DNA of 14,665 nucleotides from Chloroflexota bacterium (GTDB taxonomy: Bacteria; Chloroflexota; Dehalococcoidia; JACQGW01), in contig JACQGW010000269.1 in assembly GCA_016199325.1 (NCBI GenBank), positions 1 to 14,665 on the forward strand, given 5' to 3'. The stretch's first letter is position 1, and every line of letters begins with the position of its first letter. The notes below the pieces were generated by a model. That model made no database searches. It was given only the letters and a program-made list of their open reading frames with translations, and had not been told where the DNA came from. Below, one piece after another: positions 1 through 6,294 of this stretch. The translations under genes and the position numbers were made by a program.

Positions 1-194
1 GAGCCGCGACCGTGAGGGAGTGGTCCCCCGGGTTGGCGGATCGGAGGCCGCCGGGAGCGGAGAGACGAATCGGGGAGGGGTGTGGCCCTCTGGGGACACG
101 GCACGGGGACGACTCCCTGTCCCACCGGCGCTGGATCGGTTCAGGCACAGTCCGGCGGGTGAGCCCGGGGACCGCTCCCTCACGGTCGCGGCTC
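1..194. repeat. Inverted pair of a dispersed GC-rich repeat
   Basis: Positions 1-32 and 164-194 are inverted copies of each other, differing by one substitution and one base in a C run. The core is GAGCCGCGACCGTGAGGGAG on the plus strand at 1-20 and its complement at 175-194. Read as RNA, each core can fold as CCGC-GA-CC-GTGA-GG-GA-GCGG: a short hairpin with tandem G.A mismatches and a GNRA-type loop. Positions 33-163 between the arms show no convincing gene. The left arm begins at the first base of the window, so the repeat may extend further. I take it for a dispersed intergenic repeat rather than a terminator, since no T run follows. Confidence 0.6.
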
Positions 195-221
195 GGTTCG
201 TCGGGGTCTCCGTCGGTCTCC

Positions 222-264
222 ACGCGTTCCTACGCGTTCCCACAAGTCCTACGGGTTCCTACGG
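222..264 (-). repeat. Degenerate decamer repeats (CGTAGGAACN)
   Basis: Read on the minus strand, this stretch directly follows the TAG stop of the Nudix gene. It holds about four imperfect copies of a 10-base unit, CGTAGGAACC/CGTAGGACTT/GTGGGAACG/CGTAGGAACG. The same unit occurs in tandem after the RhaM-like gene at 5676-5711. No function is evident. Confidence 0.65.
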
Positions 265-693
265 CTACAGACCTTGTTCACCTATCAAGCCATGGTAGAG
301 GTCGACCAGGCCGCGGACGGTGTCGAAGCGGCCGAGCTCTGTGGGGTCGATCCAGCAATAGGTCTCGTGCTCCCAATCGAGCCGGACCTCGGTGGTAGTG
401 GTCTCGAACAGGAACGGGTAGATGCGCCAGACCCGGCGATAGATCGTGTCTGGAACCTCGACCGGCGCGCCGGCGCGGACGAGCCGCACCTGCGGGCTGT
501 TCAGCCCGGTTTCCTCGCCGATCTCCTGAAGTGCCTGTGTGAGCGGTGGCACGCCGGCCGGCAGATGCCCGGAGACGCCGTGCCACTTGCCGCGGCTCGA
601 CCCAACGAGCTGGCTACGCTTGAAGAGGCAGATCTGTCGGCCGTGTCGCAGAAAGCAGGTGACAATCTCCCGCAGCTCGGGTTCCTCAGCCAT
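265..693 (-). CDS. Nudix hydrolase family protein, 142 aa
   Basis: This is a small soluble Nudix-fold protein, a family that hydrolyses nucleoside diphosphates linked to other groups, including oxidised nucleotides. The Nudix box lies at about residues 42-64 and ends QEIGEETGL. The metal-binding glutamates of the REUxEE core are present, but the usual Arg is Gln and the earlier Glu of Gx5Ex7REUxEExGU is Val. Upstream, KWHGVSGHLPAG matches the usual strand before the box, and length is normal for the family. ATG is preceded by AGGGGG at good spacing. It begins 30 bases after the stress-protein stop on the same strand, so the two are probably co-transcribed. The substrate cannot be told from sequence; house-cleaning of damaged nucleotides would fit its neighbours but is inference. 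Confidence 0.85.
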   Translation of the reverse strand: MAEEPELREIVTCFLRHGRQICLFKRSQLVGSSRGKWHGVSGHLPAGVPPLTQALQEIGEETGLNSPQVRLVRAGAPVEVPDTIYRRVWRIYPFLFETTTTEVRLDWEHETYCWIDPTELGRFDTVRGLVDLYHGLIGEQGL

Positions 694-723
694 TCCAGCA
701 CCCCCTGGGAGGATTATATCCTA

Positions 724-1698
724 TCAGGAGAGCGGCAGCGGCCCGGCAGACCGGATCGCTTCCATCGCCTCCGCCGTCCTCCCGTCCGCCGCCGGCTGTC
801 CTCGCACCAGCAGGACGGGAACGGCTGAGCTCCGCAGCACCTCGTCGGCCACACTGCCGTGGGTGACCCGATCCAGCCCCCCGCGGGCGTGCGTCGCCAT
901 AGCGATGAACGCCGCCTCCAATCGCTGCGCCTCGACGGCAATCCACTCGGCCGGCCGGCCGAGCTCCACCCGCGCCTGCGCCTGGATCCCCTGCCGGCGG
1001 AGCTCCCCCGCCCGATGTTCCAGATACGCGAGCGCCTGGGCGCGCAGGCTCTCGACGCGCTGGTCCAGGTAGGCGACGACGACCCCGCCTTCGGCGACCG
1101 CCGCCTCGGGCGGCTCGACGACGCCCAGCAGCACGGCCTCCAGGCCAGACCCGCCCAGCATCTGGACGACCACCGGCAACACCTGCTCGGAGAGCGCCGT
1201 CCCGTCGAGCGGCACCAGCACATGAAGCCCATGCCGCGTCGGCTCGACCTGCGGCGCGCCATTCGTCCGCGCGCGATAGAGCAGGACCGGCGTGCGGGAG
1301 CCGCGCAGCACCCCCTCGGCAACGCTGCCGTACAGCCAGCGGCTCAGCCCCGACCGGCCGTGGGTCGACATTGCGATCAGTTCGGCCTGCTCCCGAACGG
1401 CGGCCACGAGAATGCCCTCGACCGCAGGGCCGTGGTCCAGCGTTGGCTGCGTCCGGATGCCTGCTGACCGCAGATCGTCGGCGATGGTGTTCAGATAGCG
1501 CAAGCCGTTCGTGCGGGCTGACTGACGCCGGGCCGCGTCGTCCTGCGGCTCATCGGCGTCGACGTGAGAGACAGCGGGATCGAGCACCTGCACCAGGCAC
1601 ACGGTCAGGTCGAGCCGTTGGGCCAGCGCCCGAATCCAGGGAAGCATCTGTTCCGCGACCGCCGAGCCGTCCAGTGGAACCAATACCTTTCGCTTCAT
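724..1698 (-). CDS. Universal stress protein with two tandem UspA domains, 324 aa
   Basis: Two Usp domains, about residues 1-143 and 158-300, each begin with the first-strand motif VLVPLDGS/T (KRKVLVPLDGSAVAEQ and LHVLVPLDGTALSEQ). Each ends with the nucleotide-loop signature: MSTHGRSGLSRWLYGSVAE in domain 1 and MATHARGGLDRVTHGSVAD in domain 2. Against the ATP-binding pattern Gx2Gx9G(S/T), the first Gly is Ser in domain 1 and both early Gly are Ala in domain 2, so domain 2 may not bind ATP. Tandem Usp proteins are cytoplasmic and act in survival of starvation, oxidative stress or hypoxia. The frame is open to 1884, but the conserved fold starts at the ATG at 1698, with GGGGG and GGAG upstream. 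The 148-base gap to the response regulator may hold its own promoter; none is convincing. The Nudix gene follows. Confidence 0.9.
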   Translation of the reverse strand: MKRKVLVPLDGSAVAEQMLPWIRALAQRLDLTVCLVQVLDPAVSHVDADEPQDDAARRQSARTNGLRYLNTIADDLRSAGIRTQPTLDHGPAVEGILVAAVREQAELIAMSTHGRSGLSRWLYGSVAEGVLRGSRTPVLLYRARTNGAPQVEPTRHGLHVLVPLDGTALSEQVLPVVVQMLGGSGLEAVLLGVVEPPEAAVAEGGVVVAYLDQRVESLRAQALAYLEHRAGELRRQGIQAQARVELGRPAEWIAVEAQRLEAAFIAMATHARGGLDRVTHGSVADEVLRSSAVPVLLVRGQPAADGRTAEAMEAIRSAGPLPLS

Positions 1699-1846
1699 CG
1701 CTCCGTTGCCCCCAACAAGGTTTCCGGTTTTTGGTTTCTGACTTCTAGTTCGTATGTTGTGTCCTGGTTCGTGACCATTCTCAGCCCCATAGTAGCCCCA
1801 ACGCGTGAAGTTCGAGGTCGATGGCGGTGAACAGCGGGTAAACGGA

Positions 1847-2560
1847 TCAACCCCGCTCGGCCGGGCGTACCGGCGGACGGGCAAAGCGATAGCCGCGGCC
1901 GCGCTCCGTCAGAATACAGCGTGGCTTCTCGGGGTCGTCCTCGAGCTTGTGGCGCAGGCGGCTGATGTAGACCTTCAGATAGTCGTCGTCGTCGCGGTAC
2001 TCGTCGCCCCAGACGCGGGCCAGCAGGGTCTCGTGGGGCAGGACCCGCCCGGCGTTGCGGACGAGCTGGTACAGCAGGTTGTACTCGGTCGGCGTCAGCT
2101 TGACCGGCTCGCCCCGCCGCGTCACCTCGCGGCTGCCGAAGTTGATGGCGATCTCCCCGGCCACGAAGGAGGGCGCCGCGTTGATCGGCGGGGGCAACTC
2201 GGCCCGGCGCAGCACAGCCTTGATCCGAGCAAAGAGCTCGAGGTGGCTGAACGGCTTGGTCACGTAGTCGTCCGCGCCCAGCTCCAACCCCTTCACCTTG
2301 TCCATCTCCTCGCCCATCGCCGTTAGCATCAGCAGCGGCACGTCCGAGACCTGTCGGATCCGCCGGAGCACCTCATAGCCGTTCATCTCCGGCATCGCCA
2401 CGTCCAGGATGACGGCGTCCGGCTCGCTTTCAAAGAACAGGTCGAGGCCCTTCCGGCCGTCGGTGGCCGTCAGCACCTGGCATTCCTGCCATTGCAGCTG
2501 GAAGCTCAAACTGATCGCCTCGAGAATATTCGGATCGTCGTCGACGATAAGGATCCTCAC
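1847..2560 (-). CDS. OmpR/PhoB-family response regulator, 237 aa
   Basis: A phosphoacceptor receiver domain (residues 1-120) is followed by a winged-helix DNA-binding domain (about 130-228). The receiver shows the acidic DDD at 7-9, phosphoacceptor D53 (VILDVAMPEMNG), T80 and the invariant K102 in DDYVTKPF. The effector domain has LTPTEYNLLYQLVRNAG, the recognition-helix region DDDDYLKVYISRLRHKLE and the wing ILTERGRGYRF, a set close to KdpE-like regulators. It starts with GTG, and that codon overlaps the TGA of the kinase gene (GTGA), so translation is probably coupled and the two form a cognate pair. It should bind DNA as a phosphorylation-stabilised dimer. Targets are unknown; the downstream stress-protein and Nudix genes are natural candidates. 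Confidence 0.95.
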   Translation of the reverse strand: MRILIVDDDPNILEAISLSFQLQWQECQVLTATDGRKGLDLFFESEPDAVILDVAMPEMNGYEVLRRIRQVSDVPLLMLTAMGEEMDKVKGLELGADDYVTKPFSHLELFARIKAVLRRAELPPPINAAPSFVAGEIAINFGSREVTRRGEPVKLTPTEYNLLYQLVRNAGRVLPHETLLARVWGDEYRDDDDYLKVYISRLRHKLEDDPEKPRCILTERGRGYRFARPPVRPAERG

Positions 2561-5112
2561 TCGTTCCCCTCCTTCGGAGTCGTAAACCAGAACGTGCTGC
2601 CCTGCCCCACCGCGCTCTCCACCCAGATCGCCCCACCGTGGAGGTCGACGAGCGCCCGGGCGATGGCCAGTCCCAGGCCAGACCCGACCGCTCGCTGGGT
2701 CTCGCCGCTGTTCATCCGGTAGAACCGCTCGAAGATCAGCGCCTGCTCCTCCGGCGGGATGCCGGGGCCGCGGTCGCGGACCCCCACAGCCACGGCGTCC
2801 ACCTGGTCCTGCACGATCACGGTGATCTCGCTGCCGGCGGGCGAGTACTTGTGGGCGTTGGAGAGCAGGTTGAGGAGGACCTGCTCCAGGCGGGTCCGGT
2901 CGCCCATTGCCAGGGCGGGACTGCCGCTGTCGAGCGAGATCACCTGGCCCTTCTGATCGGTCAGCGGGCGCATCGTCGCCACCGCCGCCTGGGCGATCTC
3001 GACCAGGTCGACCTGCCGCTGGTGCAGTTGGACCCGGCCGCTCTGGAGGCGGGTCAGGTCGAGCAGATCGGAGACGATGGCTTCGAGCCGCTGGTTGCTC
3101 CGCTCGATGTTGCGCAGGAGCCGCATGATCGGCTCGGCCGTGTCCGCCGGCATACTCGCCAGCAGGACGCCGACCGACGCCTTGATCGACGCAAGCGGCG
3201 TGCGCAGCTCGTGAGACACCGTCGAGATGAACTGCGACTTCATGCGCTCGATCTGCTTCGCCTTGCTGATGTCCCGAACGATCGACACGCCGTACAGCCG
3301 CCCGTCGACCGGAGAGGTGATGCCGGCATAGCTCACGGCGACGTCGCGCTCGGTGCCGTCCCGCGCCCGGAACATCGTTTCCAGATAGGGGATCTGCCCA
3401 CCGCCATCGAACAGCCGGAGGAGCGGGCAGCTCGGTCCGCAGAGACTGATCCCGTCGCCGTCGGAAGACTGGCAGACCTCACCACAGAATCTGCCCAGGG
3501 CTTCGCCCGCCTGCCACCCCGTAAGCCGCTCCATCGCATGGTTAATGGCGACCACCCGGCGATCCTGATCGACGATGAGAATGCCGTCGGAGGCGTTGTC
3601 GAAGATCGCCTTGAGCCGCTCGCGTTCGTGCGAGACCTCTCGAAAGAGCAGCGCGTTGGCGATGGCCATCGCCGCCTGGCTGGCGAACGAGCTCAGCAAC
3701 TGGGTTTCGGCCTCGGTGAAGGCGCCGGCCTGACGGCGGCCCACGGCAATGGCGCCGATGGCCCGCCCGCGCAGCAGGAGCGGCGCGGCCAGGTACGCCC
3801 GGAGCGAGCCGGCGGCAACCAGCACGTGCGTCCGGTCGTCTGCCAGCAGGTCGGGGATCTGGACGACCGCGCCGGATCGGACGGCGTCCATCGGCAGACC
3901 GTCCTCCAGGCGACGGTGGAGCGCCTCCAGCTCGGCCCGGGCGGACCCGCTGGACGCCTGCTGGAGCAGTTGGCCGCTGGCCTCGTCCACCAGGGCGATC
4001 GTCGCCGCCTGGGCATCGACCATGTGGGCCGCCAGCTCGGCGATCATGGGGAGGACGTGCGCCGGATCGCCACTGGCGGTCAGGGCGTGGCCCAGCCGGT
4101 GGAACGAAACGCGGAGCTCGACGGCGAGCCGATGGGTCCGCTCGACCAGCCGGGTGTTCTCGATAGCGATGGCCGCCTGGTTCGTGAACGTCGACAGGAG
4201 CTGGATCTCCGTCGCCCCGAACGACCGCGGCGCGCCGTAGTGGAGCCAGATGACGCCGAGCGGGCCTGTCTGCGACCGCATGGGCAGGCAGATCGACGCG
4301 CCCCAGGGCGCTGCCCGCAGTTGCGGGTTGAGCGGCTCGGCCGTCTCGCGCAGGTTGCCGATGACCAGCGGCCGCCCTTCGTGCAGCGTGCGCACCGAAA
4401 GGCCATCCGGCCGGATGATCAGGTCGCCCAGCAGGCGGTTGTCTCCAACCTGTACGTGGGCCTGCACGCGCCCTCCCTCGTCGATGAGCGTGACGTGACA
4501 GGCGACCGCTCCGGTCGCCTCCATGGCGTGCTCGGCGATCTGATGCAGGGATCGGCCGAGGCTCCACGAGCTGGAGAGCTGCCGGCTGGCGGCCAGCAGC
4601 TTGGCGGCGTTCTGCACGTCGACCTCGGCCTGCGCCGCCAGCCGCGCCGCGCCGATGGCAAGGCCGAGCTGCCGGCCTATGGTCTCGAGCGCCTCGGCGA
4701 CCACAGACGGCAGAGCCCGCCCGGTCGCGTTCTCGACGGCCAGCGCGCCCAACGGTCGGCCGCCTCCAGGGAGCGGAACGGCGAGCCCGGCCCCGTTCTG
4801 GAAGGGCTGAGGCCGCGCGGCAGCCGCCGCATCGGCCAGCGCCGCCGCCATGGCCGGCGACACGGTTGGGGCAGGCCAGGCTGCCGTCATCGTCAGACCG
4901 GCGACCGGGTCCGTCCGGCCCACCGCGCCGGTGCCGCCGGCCAGGTCGCAGGCGATCGTCAGGGTCTGCCGAACGATCTCGGCGAGGTCGGTCTCGGCTG
5001 TCGCAAGCCGCGCCACCGCTCGAACGGCGTTCCAGGCGCGCGCGACGTCCTTCGCCCGGCCGAGTGCGGTCGGTGCGCCACGCGTGCCGGCGAACGATCG
5101 TGCTCTACCCAC
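2557..5112 (-). CDS. Soluble GAF-GAF-GAF-PAS sensor histidine kinase, 851 aa
   Basis: This sensor kinase has no membrane segment or signal peptide, so it should sense an internal cue. Three GAF-like regions can be placed at about 40-160 (degenerate), 185-325 and 350-490, followed by a PAS domain at 500-620. HisKA lies at 623-690 with phosphoacceptor H634 in STVSHELRTPLASIK. The HATPase domain (735-847) has the N box NLLSNAHKYSP (748 on), the G1 box RDRGPGIP, the F box FERFYR and the G2 box GSGLGLAIARAL. All catalytic motifs look intact. The PAS domain has an unusual cysteine cluster, C543-x3-C547-x10-C558-x3-C562, which could bind metal or respond to redox. The start is GTG at 5112 with AGGA upstream; its stop overlaps the regulator start. 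GAF domains may bind small ligands, haem or cyclic nucleotides; which is not visible. Confidence 0.95.
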   Translation of the reverse strand: MGRARSFAGTRGAPTALGRAKDVARAWNAVRAVARLATAETDLAEIVRQTLTIACDLAGGTGAVGRTDPVAGLTMTAAWPAPTVSPAMAAALADAAAAARPQPFQNGAGLAVPLPGGGRPLGALAVENATGRALPSVVAEALETIGRQLGLAIGAARLAAQAEVDVQNAAKLLAASRQLSSSWSLGRSLHQIAEHAMEATGAVACHVTLIDEGGRVQAHVQVGDNRLLGDLIIRPDGLSVRTLHEGRPLVIGNLRETAEPLNPQLRAAPWGASICLPMRSQTGPLGVIWLHYGAPRSFGATEIQLLSTFTNQAAIAIENTRLVERTHRLAVELRVSFHRLGHALTASGDPAHVLPMIAELAAHMVDAQAATIALVDEASGQLLQQASSGSARAELEALHRRLEDGLPMDAVRSGAVVQIPDLLADDRTHVLVAAGSLRAYLAAPLLLRGRAIGAIAVGRRQAGAFTEAETQLLSSFASQAAMAIANALLFREVSHERERLKAIFDNASDGILIVDQDRRVVAINHAMERLTGWQAGEALGRFCGEVCQSSDGDGISLCGPSCPLLRLFDGGGQIPYLETMFRARDGTERDVAVSYAGITSPVDGRLYGVSIVRDISKAKQIERMKSQFISTVSHELRTPLASIKASVGVLLASMPADTAEPIMRLLRNIERSNQRLEAIVSDLLDLTRLQSGRVQLHQRQVDLVEIAQAAVATMRPLTDQKGQVISLDSGSPALAMGDRTRLEQVLLNLLSNAHKYSPAGSEITVIVQDQVDAVAVGVRDRGPGIPPEEQALIFERFYRMNSGETQRAVGSGLGLAIARALVDLHGGAIWVESAVGQGSTFWFTTPKEGNE

Positions 5113-5158
5113 CCTCGATTCCTACCGGCGTGTCAGGATTGATGGACCCCTACCTTAC

Positions 5159-5172
5159 TTCACCAGGGTGAA
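5159..5172. promoter_or_regulatory. Operator-like palindrome TTCACC-AG-GGTGAA
   Basis: A perfect 6+2+6 palindrome sits just downstream of the predicted -10 element of the kinase gene, overlapping the expected transcription start. A repressor or the cognate regulator could bind here. The role is inferred only from symmetry and position. Confidence 0.3.
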
Positions 5173-5176
5173 TGTA

Positions 5177-5205
5177 ATAGTAGCAGATCGTAAACGTCGA
5201 GTGAA
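5177..5205 (-). promoter_or_regulatory. Putative sigma70-type promoter of the kinase/regulator operon
   Basis: On the minus strand TTCACT (5205-5200) and TACTAT (5182-5177) are separated by exactly 17 bases. Each hexamer matches the consensus at four of six positions. The predicted start near 5170 leaves a leader of about 58 bases before the GTG at 5112. The region is visibly more AT-rich than its surroundings. Confidence 0.45.
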
Positions 5206-5320
5206 CACGACCCGGCGCCGGGCGGCACGCGACGTGCCCCAACCCGAAGGAACCGCCACCGAAAGGAGGCGGGAAGGGAGGCAGAGGGGGAAGCAGAAGA
5301 TGAGACACAGAGGAGGCAGC

Positions 5321-5674
5321 ATGGAACGGTTGGCCCTCTGGACGCGCATCAAGCCGGGCGAGGAGGAGAAGCTGCGCTACCACCTGGCCCGGCACCTGCC
5401 CGCGCGTGCCCTCGAGCACGCCGGTATCCGCGAGCTCACCGCCTTCGTCGGCAGCGGCCACTGCCTGATGACGTTTGCCTATGAGGGCACGTTCGACGAC
5501 GTCTTCGCTCGCTACGTCGGCGACCGAGAGATCGCCGAATGGCTCGACCGCATTTCACCCCTCGTCGAAAACGTGCCGGTTCCCATCAAAGGCGCCACCG
5601 GCGAGCAACTGGTCGCCGACGACGTGGTGCATTGGGAGCTGTTTGAGCCCGAGACAGGCGGGGAGGCGACGTAG
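5321..5674 (+). CDS. RhaM-like (L-rhamnose mutarotase-like) ferredoxin-fold protein, 117 aa
   Basis: This small protein has the layout of dimeric alpha/beta-barrel proteins of the L-rhamnose mutarotase type. It opens with a strand and turn, MERLALWTRIKPGEEEKLRYHLARHLP, then AGIRELTAFVGSGHCLMTFAYEG, a helix with IAEWLDRISPLVENVPVP, and a closing VVHWELFEP. RhaM interconverts sugar anomers using a conserved His in the first helix; H22 or H26 could fill that place here. No rhamnose-pathway gene lies nearby, so the sugar assignment is uncertain and a generic role is equally possible. The ATG at 5321 has AGGAGG four bases upstream; an ATG at 5300 is an alternative start. It is divergent from the kinase, sharing about 210 bases of upstream DNA, and the TAG stop abuts decamer repeats. 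Confidence 0.7.
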   Translation: MERLALWTRIKPGEEEKLRYHLARHLPARALEHAGIRELTAFVGSGHCLMTFAYEGTFDDVFARYVGDREIAEWLDRISPLVENVPVPIKGATGEQLVADDVVHWELFEPETGGEAT

Positions 5675-5711
5675 GCGCGTAGGAACTCGTAGGAACTCGT
5701 AGGAACTCGTG
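5672..5711 (+). repeat. Tandem decamer repeat CGTAGGAACT
   Basis: Three near-perfect copies of CGTAGGAACT and a degenerate fourth (CGTGGGAGCT) follow the TAG stop within a few bases. The stop itself reads CGTAGG, so it resembles the start of another unit. The same family lies on the opposite strand at 222-264. Confidence 0.75.
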
Positions 5712-5721
5712 GGAGCTCCGA

Positions 5722-5781
5722 GGGACGCCGTCATGCTGAGCCGCAGCGAAGCATCTCCTGGGACCGAGCGGGCGGCGTCCC
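5722..5781. repeat. REP-like palindromic repeat, copy 1
   Basis: A core at 5730-5758, with stem ends ATGCT and AGCAT, is flanked by an 8-base inverted repeat, GGGACGCC (5722-5729) and GGCGTCCC (5774-5781). On the minus strand the core aligns with the repeat at 8610-8638. The rest of the gap, 5782-5820 and 5851-5932, shows no gene. Confidence 0.6.
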
Positions 5782-5820
5782 GTCCTCGGGGGGTGATACG
5801 ACGGGCTCAACAGGCCAGGC

Positions 5821-5850
5821 TTGACATAGTTCCCATGCACCGAGTAGACT
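5821..5850 (+). promoter_or_regulatory. Putative sigma70-type promoter for the symporter remnant and ccr
   Basis: TTGACA (5821-5826), a perfect -35 element, is followed after 18 bases by TAGACT (5845-5850), which matches the -10 consensus at four of six positions. A start near 5857 would give a leader of about 76 bases before the ATG at 5933 and would also transcribe the downstream reductase gene. Confidence 0.5.
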
Positions 5851-5932
5851 GCTGCGCAGCCCGCCCCTCGAACGCGTCGGACGCGACCGAGGCGCCAGGC
5901 ACCCACACCGAATCCCTGAGACAGGATCGGCC

Positions 5933-6294
5933 ATGAACGGTCAGCGTTTCATCGCCCTGTTCCACCTGGGCTGCGCCCTCTTCAACTATCCACTGCTGTC
6001 GTTGATCAACAAGAGCAACACCGTGCTGGGCATCCCGCTGGTGTACGCCTACGTCTTCGCGAGTGGACCTTCTACGGCAGCGTCGGCCGGGCGGTGAGCA
6101 TCGGCATCGGCTTTCTGCCCATCTACCTGGGACCCACCTTGACCGGCACCCTCTGGTGGCTCATCCCGTTGCTGGCCGAACAGGGCATCCTCACGCTCAA
6201 AGACGCGCACACCGCCGCCGAGCGCACGTACTACGCCCGGCTGAAGTACTCAGCTCCGGCGCTTTCGAACAAGGATAAGGAGACGTTATGGTAA
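5933..6294 (+). pseudogene. Frameshifted remnant of a sodium:solute symporter locus
   Basis: An ATG at 5933 (AGGA upstream) opens a 54-codon frame with two hydrophobic segments, FIALFHLGCALFNYPLLSLI and TVLGIPLVYAYVFA. This resembles the small membrane proteins often encoded before sodium:solute symporters. It ends at TGA 6095-6097. One frame over, WTFYGSVGRAVSIGIGFLP and the following IYLGPTLTGTLWWL continue to a TAA at 6292-6294. That is the second/third membrane-segment signature of SSS-family transporters, but only about 65 residues survive of roughly 500 or more. One lost base near 6059-6063 would join the two frames. I read it as a deletion fusion plus frameshift. The alternative is two small overlapping genes, because GTG 6094 and TGA 6095 form a GTGA junction. 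The last part (AAERTYYARLKYS) is unrecognised. It overlaps the next start by 7 bases. Confidence 0.55.

Noticed and set aside
1..194. A T-box or other riboswitch leader
   Set aside because: No T-box sequence, specifier loop or downstream plus-strand gene is present; the symmetry is explained by an inverted repeat pair.
12..398. Short plus-strand frames at the left end
   Set aside because: They cross the inverted repeat, the decamer repeats and the 3' end of the Nudix gene, and show only Arg/Gly/Ser-rich noise.
713..718. TATAAT on the minus strand just before the Nudix gene
   Set aside because: No -35-like hexamer lies 16-18 bases upstream, and the gene is only 30 bases behind the stress-protein stop, so an internal promoter is not supported.
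1832..1857. Stem-loop AGCGGG/CCCGCT around the response-regulator stop
   Set aside because: The stem is six pairs with a 13-base loop and no T run follows, so it is too weak to call a terminator.
2638..5142. An 834-codon open frame on the plus strand
   Set aside because: It is antisense to the histidine kinase, whose catalytic motifs are unmistakable. The antisense translation is low in hydrophobic structure and shows no family motif.
4850..5320. Upstream extension of the RhaM-like frame
   Set aside because: The frame stays open upstream but overlaps the kinase gene antisense and has no family similarity. The ATG at 5321 with AGGAGG matches the conserved start.
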